DNA of 64,000 bases, taken from JAAYDI01 sp052034005. Its GTDB lineage: Bacteria; Planctomycetota; Planctomycetia; Pirellulales; Pirellulaceae. This document shows, piece by piece, positions 59,209 to 64,000 of this stretch. The position numbers were made by a program, and so were the translations under genes. The notes beneath the pieces are model-generated. The model had not been told where the DNA came from and did not search any database. It saw only the letters and a list, made by a program, of their open reading frames with translations. The stretch spans positions 1 through 64,000 of the forward strand of contig JBPOJB010000045.1 of NCBI GenBank assembly GCA_052034005.1. Direction: 5' to 3'. The stretch's first letter is position 1, and every line of letters starts with the position of its first letter.

Positions 59209-61953
59209 ATGAACGTACGCGACGAGTATCGGGCCTGGTTTCGTGACCTCTGTGGCTGGTCGGCGCACGATTGGCAAGTAGCATTGGGCTCGGCAGCGCA
59301 GTGTGATAACCGGCTGATTCGCATCCCTACCGGGCTCGGCAAGACCGAAGGCGTTCTGTCCACCTGGATTTACCATAGCGCAGACCCTGCGTTCCGGGCG
59401 CGCATCGACGAGAGCGCCTCGTTGGCCGCCTCGGGTCGGACTGGGAATGGAAGCGTGCCGAGCTGGCCGCGGCGGCTGGTGTGGTGTTTGCCGATGAGGG
59501 TGTTGGTCGACCAGACGGTCGAGCGGTGCCGGGCGATCATCGACCGCTGGTCGGAGATGGCCGGAGTGTCGAGCAATGATCGGCTGCGGGTGCATGTGCT
59601 GATGGGCGGCGCGGACGCCGACCGCTGGTGGCTGGAGCCGGAACGCCATGCCGTGATCGTCGGCACGCAAGACATGCTCCTTTCGCGGGCTCTCAACCGC
59701 GGCTACGCTTCCGGGCGCGGCCGGTGGCCGATGGAGTTTGGCCTGCTCAACCAGGACTGCCTGTGGGTCATGGACGAAGTGCAGCTGATGGATGTCGGCT
59801 TGGCTACGTCCGCTCAGCTCCAGGCCTTCCGGGACCAGGACCGATCGAAATGGCTCCGTCCGTGCTACACCTGGTGGATGAGTGCCACGTTGCAGCCGAA
59901 TTGGCTGCGCAGCGTCGACACGCTGCCGAGGTATGACGACTGGACCCGTGATCCGTGTGTCATTCCCGCCGAGCAGCGGATTGGCGGGCTGTTTGATATC
60001 GCCAAGTCGGTGCAGTGTGAGTCGATAGGTGCGTCGGACGCGCGCGCGTTTGCAAAGAGAGTTCTCGAGGGGCACGCGGCACTTTCCGATGGAGGATTCG
60101 GGCGCATCACGCTGGTTGTCTGCAACACGGTGCGGCGGGCGCTCGAGACACACGCAGAGCTGCAGAAGGCGGGACGCACGGACGGCCTGGAGCTGGTCCA
60201 CAGCCGCTTTCGCCCTGCCGAGCGCGCCGCGTGGCGGCAGCGGTTCCTTCATCGCGCGGCTTGTACGACCGGGGCCGACTGGATCATTGTGGCCACGCAG
60301 GTCATCGAGGCGGGTGTCGACATTTCAGCCGGCTGTCTGGTTACGGAACTGGCACCATGGCCCAGTCTCGTGCAACGGTTCGGCCGCTGCGCCCGATATG
60401 GCGGTTCCGGCCGGATTCTCGTCGTGGATCGCGGGCAAGACGACAAGAGCGCGTTACCGTATGACGCGGAGGAACTGGCGGCCGCATGGGATGCGCTGCC
60501 GGCGCTTTCCGGCGCCGGACTGTCGGCGTTGGAATCCTTCGAAGACGGCCTCAGTGCGGAGGCCCGTGCGCGCCTCTACCGCTACGATCCTCCACATCTG
60601 CTGATGCGCGACGAGTTCGACGAATTGTTTGACACGACTCCGGACCTGACCGGTGCGGACCTCGACATCAGCCGCTTCATCCGGTGCGGTGACGAACGCG
60701 ACCTGCAAGTCTTCTGGGACGATGTGCCTGGTGACGACAAGCCTGCGGCAGCGCGCCAGCCGCGGCGGGAGGAGTTGTGTGCCGTTCCGTTCCTCACCGC
60801 CCGCGACTGGTTATGCGAGAAGAACAAATCGAGGCTCCGCGGCAATCTGCGGGCATGGGTCTGGGACTGGATCGACGGCCAATGGGTCGCGGCGGCGCGC
60901 GAGACTCTGCTGCCGGGCCGGGTCGTGCTGGCCGATGCCCGTTGCGGCGGCTACCGACCGGCCAGCGGCTTTGCCCCCGACTCGAAGGTGCCGGTTCCCG
61001 TCGTCCCGCAACCGCCGCCCGATCCGATCGTGGAGCGGATGGAACATGCTGATAGTCAGCAGGACGGTGAACCGCTCAGCGTCTGCTTGTGGAAGACGAT
61101 CGCTACGCACAGCAGAGAGGTGGAATCCGCGGTGGCTGTGATTGCCGCCGCAGTCGGTTTGTCGGACGCGACTGAGCTGACACGCATCTTGAGACTCGCC
61201 GCGCGCTGGCACGACATCGGCAAAGCGCATCCGGCTTTCCAGGGCAAGATCGGCAATGCGGACGGGGAACCGCGTCCGGACCGTGACGATCTGGGCAAAG
61301 CGCCGGACGGTGCATGGCGCAAACCGCCGGGCCTGTACGTATTCCGCGGGGACGAGACAGAAAGGCGTCCCGCGTTCCGCCACGAACTGGCCAGCGCGCT
61401 GGCGCTGTTCAGCGTCCTAAGGCAGTATGCCCCCGAGCATCCGGCCTTGTTAGGGCCGTGGATGGGATTGCTGGACCAGCTGGGCATCCCGATGCCGGAG
61501 AAGCGCGCGGGCGATCCGCCGACCGCGGAGATCAAGGCGGTACTGGACTGCAATCCGCTTCAATTCGACCTGCTGGCCTACCTGGTTGCGGCGCATCACG
61601 GAAAGGTCCGCGTCGCCCTGCACGCGGCCCCGGCCGACCAGGACTACCGGCCGAAACCCGGCGCGGGCAACGGCCTGCCGATCCGCGGGGTCCGTACTGG
61701 CGACGTGTTGCCGTCGATCTCGCTGACTCCCGGCTCCCCGCCGCTGCCCGAGCTGCCGCTGACGCTCTCCCCGGCGGAACTCGGCTTGTCCTTCGAAACC
61801 GGGGCCAGTTGGCGGGAGCGGACCCAGAAGCTGATTGAGCATTTCGGCCCGCCCACGCTGGCGCTGCTCGAGACTATCCTGCGCGCCGCCGACGCCCGGG
61901 CTTCGCAGTTGAACACCGCGGATCCACTCATGGTTCAGGAGGTCGTTGCATGA
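59209..61953 (+). CDS. cas3: Type I-G (I-U) CRISPR helicase-nuclease Cas3 with C-terminal HD domain
   Basis: The 914-residue product is a superfamily 2 helicase followed by an HD nuclease, the reverse of the usual Cas3 order and typical of type I-G. Helicase motifs: Walker A IPTGLGKTEG (39-48), Walker B MDEVQLMD (188-195), SAT (225-227), motif V ATQVIEAGVDIS (362-373) and motif VI QRFGRCAR (389-396). The HD domain lies at about 620-910 with WHDIGKAHPAF (His668-Asp669), RHELASALAL and VAAHHGKVRV. It would be recruited by the I-G Cascade to unwind and shred target DNA. All key residues appear present. The stop overlaps the csx17 start in ATGA, so the genes are translationally coupled. AAGGCGG precedes ATG 59209. 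Confidence 0.93.
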   Translation: MNVRDEYRAWFRDLCGWSAHDWQVALGSAAQCDNRLIRIPTGLGKTEGVLSTWIYHSADPAFRARIDESASLAASGRTGNGSVPSWPRRLVWCLPMRVLVDQTVERCRAIIDRWSEMAGVSSNDRLRVHVLMGGADADRWWLEPERHAVIVGTQDMLLSRALNRGYASGRGRWPMEFGLLNQDCLWVMDEVQLMDVGLATSAQLQAFRDQDRSKWLRPCYTWWMSATLQPNWLRSVDTLPRYDDWTRDPCVIPAEQRIGGLFDIAKSVQCESIGASDARAFAKRVLEGHAALSDGGFGRITLVVCNTVRRALETHAELQKAGRTDGLELVHSRFRPAERAAWRQRFLHRAACTTGADWIIVATQVIEAGVDISAGCLVTELAPWPSLVQRFGRCARYGGSGRILVVDRGQDDKSALPYDAEELAAAWDALPALSGAGLSALESFEDGLSAEARARLYRYDPPHLLMRDEFDELFDTTPDLTGADLDISRFIRCGDERDLQVFWDDVPGDDKPAAARQPRREELCAVPFLTARDWLCEKNKSRLRGNLRAWVWDWIDGQWVAAARETLLPGRVVLADARCGGYRPASGFAPDSKVPVPVVPQPPPDPIVERMEHADSQQDGEPLSVCLWKTIATHSREVESAVAVIAAAVGLSDATELTRILRLAARWHDIGKAHPAFQGKIGNADGEPRPDRDDLGKAPDGAWRKPPGLYVFRGDETERRPAFRHELASALALFSVLRQYAPEHPALLGPWMGLLDQLGIPMPEKRAGDPPTAEIKAVLDCNPLQFDLLAYLVAAHHGKVRVALHAAPADQDYRPKPGAGNGLPIRGVRTGDVLPSISLTPGSPPLPELPLTLSPAELGLSFETGASWRERTQKLIEHFGPPTLALLETILRAADARASQLNTADPLMVQEVVA

Positions 61954-64000
61954 CGCTCCATTTGCACCATCTCCACGGCTGCGCGCCGCAACCGCTGGCC
62001 TTATATCTCAAAGCGATCGGCATCCTGCGCCTGATTGCCGAACAGGTCGATCGCGACACCCGCGGCTGGTGGCAGCATGAGCATTTCTGTCTGCTGACCA
62101 AACTGGATCGGGAGGCTCTCGAGCAGTTCTTCCTGGAGGAATACGCGCCGACGCCGTTCCTGTCGCCGTGGAACAAGGGATCCGGCTTCTACAAGGAAAA
62201 TGATTTGGGGCTGACGCCCATCGAGCACTCGACCGCTCCCCGGCTCGCCACCTTCCGCGCCGCGATAGCGGATGCGCGCCGGCTGCTCGACGCCATCGGG
62301 AAGGCCGATGCGGCGATTCGCGCAATCAAGGATCGTACCAAGACGACGCGCGCCTTTCAGTCCGCCGAGCAGCGCCGCGCATTGCGCAATAGCGACGCGT
62401 TCCAGCGGACGGTTGCGGGCCTGAGGGCGGAACTGGAGAAGGAGAACTTGGCCGATGAGGCATGTCACCGGATTCGAGAAGAGCTTGCAGTCATTGAATC
62501 GGTGGCAACCGATCCAGCGGGTCCGCCCACGAAGGCCGAAGCTGCAGCCTTGAAGAAACACGAGGGGTACAGGCGACTCTTGCGCGAGGCGGAGAAGGAT
62601 TTCAAACGGCTCAAGGCGTCGCTGCTTCCCGACTGCCGTCGTGCGTGGCGAGGGCTACACGCCAAATGGATGGCGGCGGGTGTTGTGCTTGACGAGAACG
62701 GTGAGCCGCAGTTCCCGTCGATGTTGGGAACGGGCGGGAACGACGGAAACCTTGATTTCACCAACAACGCGATGATGCGGTTCGCTGATCTATTCGACCT
62801 GACGACGACGCTGGCCGTCCCGCGCGAACGGACGCCGGAATTGCTGCGCCATGCGCTGTGGTCGGAAGGAACGAACTCCTTGAGCGACGCCGCCATTGGG
62901 CAGTTCCTGCCGGCCGGCGGCGGTGGGGCGAACACATCCACGGGGACAGGGGGCGCGTCCTCGATCAATGCCTGGGAATTCCTATTGATGCTCGAGGGTG
63001 CCGTCCCCTTCACCGCCCGCGCGACGCGCCGGCTTGATCTCAACGCGAAAACCAAGGCGAGCGCGCCGTTCGCTTTGCACGCGCACCCAGCGGGATACGC
63101 GTCGCCCGGCAGCGAAAAAGACGCGCGTGGCGAGCAGTGGCTGCCATTGTGGTCCAATCCCGCGACGATGCAGGATGTCCAGTCGCTGCTGGGTGATGCG
63201 CGTCTGCAGCTCGGCCGTCACCACGCCAACCGCCCTGTGGACGCCGCACGCGCGATCGCCAGCCTGGGGGTGGCACGAGGCATTACCGCCTTCACGCGTT
63301 ACGGTTTCTTGGAACGCAACGGTCAATCGACGCTGGCTGTTCCCCTGGGGCGCATCCGCGTCGAGCACCGGCCACGTTCGCGGTTGATCGATGATCTGGC
63401 GGACTGGGCGAACATGCTGCAGCAGCTTGCGCGGGACGGGAAGTCGCCGGCCCGGCTGGTTCATGCGGAGCGGCGGCTGGCCGACGCCATGTTTGCCGTG
63501 CTCACGCGCGACGATACCGCGCCCCGCTGGCAGGCGGTGTTGGAAGCCGCCGTCGATGTTGAAGCGCTGCAGAGGGGCGGCACGGCCCTGCGGGCCGGGC
63601 CGATTCCGGCGCTACAGCCCGGTTGGGTGGAGGTGATCCACGACAACTCGCCGGAGGCGCGTCTTGCGCTGGCGCTGGGCAGCGCCGCGGCGGGTTACAG
63701 CGGGGACGGGTGGGCGGTCGATCCGATCCGCCACCATTGGCTGCCGCTGGAACGGGGCGCCCGACGCTTCCGGATCCAAGACCAGCGGTTGGCCAACGAT
63801 CCACGTGTCGTGCTGACCGGGCGGCAAGCGGTGGACGACCTGTCTGCCGTGGCGGTTCGGCGGATGCAGGAAGCGGAAGCCGCGAGCCAGCGGATCCTGC
63901 CGCTCCAGGCCGCGCGCGGGTGTGCGGCTTCGCTGTCTGATCTGGCCGAGCTCGTCGATGGTCACGTCGACCTGGACCGCGTGTTGACACTCAGCCGGGC
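61950..64000 (+). CDS. csx17: Type I-G Cascade large subunit Csx17 (Cas8 equivalent), truncated by window end
   Basis: 683 codons are open to the window edge. The product starts with LHHLHGCAPQPLALYLKAIG and RGWWQHEHFCLL, then SPWNKGSGFYKEND and later MLGTGGNDGNLDFTNNAMMR, the hallmark phrases of Csx17 (Cas8u2). Residues about 100-230 form an Arg/Lys/Glu-rich helical stretch (AFQSAEQRRALRNSDAFQRT, EAAALKKHEGYRRLLREAEK) that may be a coiled-coil insertion. Csx17 is the large subunit of the I-G effector and probably reads the PAM. It overlaps cas3 by 4 bases. csb1 (cas7), csb2 (cas5/6), the cas4-cas1 fusion, cas2 and an array would be expected to the right, outside this window. Confidence 0.92.
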   Translation, partial: MTLHLHHLHGCAPQPLALYLKAIGILRLIAEQVDRDTRGWWQHEHFCLLTKLDREALEQFFLEEYAPTPFLSPWNKGSGFYKENDLGLTPIEHSTAPRLATFRAAIADARRLLDAIGKADAAIRAIKDRTKTTRAFQSAEQRRALRNSDAFQRTVAGLRAELEKENLADEACHRIREELAVIESVATDPAGPPTKAEAAALKKHEGYRRLLREAEKDFKRLKASLLPDCRRAWRGLHAKWMAAGVVLDENGEPQFPSMLGTGGNDGNLDFTNNAMMRFADLFDLTTTLAVPRERTPELLRHALWSEGTNSLSDAAIGQFLPAGGGGANTSTGTGGASSINAWEFLLMLEGAVPFTARATRRLDLNAKTKASAPFALHAHPAGYASPGSEKDARGEQWLPLWSNPATMQDVQSLLGDARLQLGRHHANRPVDAARAIASLGVARGITAFTRYGFLERNGQSTLAVPLGRIRVEHRPRSRLIDDLADWANMLQQLARDGKSPARLVHAERRLADAMFAVLTRDDTAPRWQAVLEAAVDVEALQRGGTALRAGPIPALQPGWVEVIHDNSPEARLALALGSAAAGYSGDGWAVDPIRHHWLPLERGARRFRIQDQRLANDPRVVLTGRQAVDDLSAVAVRRMQEAEAASQRILPLQAARGCAASLSDLAELVDGHVDLDRVLTLSR

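Overview
The window looks like a chromosome segment of a high-GC planctomycete. The markers are a DUF1559 prepilin-like protein, a Ser/Thr kinase with a DWG activation motif fused to TPRs and paired with an ECF-type sigma factor, many secreted polysaccharide-active proteins, and a YdjY-domain protein. No rRNA, tRNA or CRISPR array was recognised.

Layout. 1-3100: a patch of insertion-sequence debris (ISAs1 transposase tail, polypyrimidine tract, one solo palindromic element end) followed by a minus-strand group of small exported or membrane proteins, including a MauE/DoxX-like gene broken at an 11-nt homopolymer. 3226-11193: secreted carbohydrate proteins (beta-helix, PHP metallohydrolase, LamG plus GH32/43-like propeller). 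11190-20863: a metal-efflux island (ZntA-like P-type ATPase, then divergently a His-rich protein and an RND system CzcB-CzcA-CzcC), with a truncated endonuclease III remnant at its edge. 21105-28123: YdjY protein, secreted WD40 propeller, OPT transporter, PqqD-like protein, PepD dipeptidase and a sugar isomerase-like TIM barrel. 28429-43555: a GT4 glycosyltransferase, a large FAD oxidoreductase, CBM and GH123/DUF4091 proteins, a GH-A clan glycosidase with an MFS transporter, hybrid cluster protein (hcp) behind an FNR/DNR-type box, and a Tat-exported metallophosphatase.

43871-49302: an exopolysaccharide cluster (Wzz/BY-kinase-like protein with a dead P-loop, initiating sugar transferase, deacetylase-like protein, GT2). 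49303-50647: a non-genic accessory patch with two tandem copies of an unusual 413-bp element. Each copy carries an internally deleted Y1 (REP-associated tyrosine) transposase ORF between two homologous inverted ends. Each end is a 5-3-5 mini-hairpin, a 49-nt two-tier hairpin and another 5-3-5 mini-hairpin; loops are conserved while stems covary. 50648-58742: a signalling patch (two W-rich exported proteins of one architecture, the kinase/TPR protein split by a frameshift, an ECF sigma factor, an ankyrin protein). 59209-64000: the start of a type I-G (formerly I-U) CRISPR-Cas operon, cas3 with a C-terminal HD domain overlapping csx17, which runs off the window.

The clearest candidates for something undescribed are the covarying cruciform element with its mini-transposase, and the signalling patch next to the type I-G locus. 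Three apparent frameshifts (2.88, about 51.8 and about 54.24 kb) mean the assembly should be checked with raw reads before calling them biological. All identifications rest on reading motifs; no database search was run.
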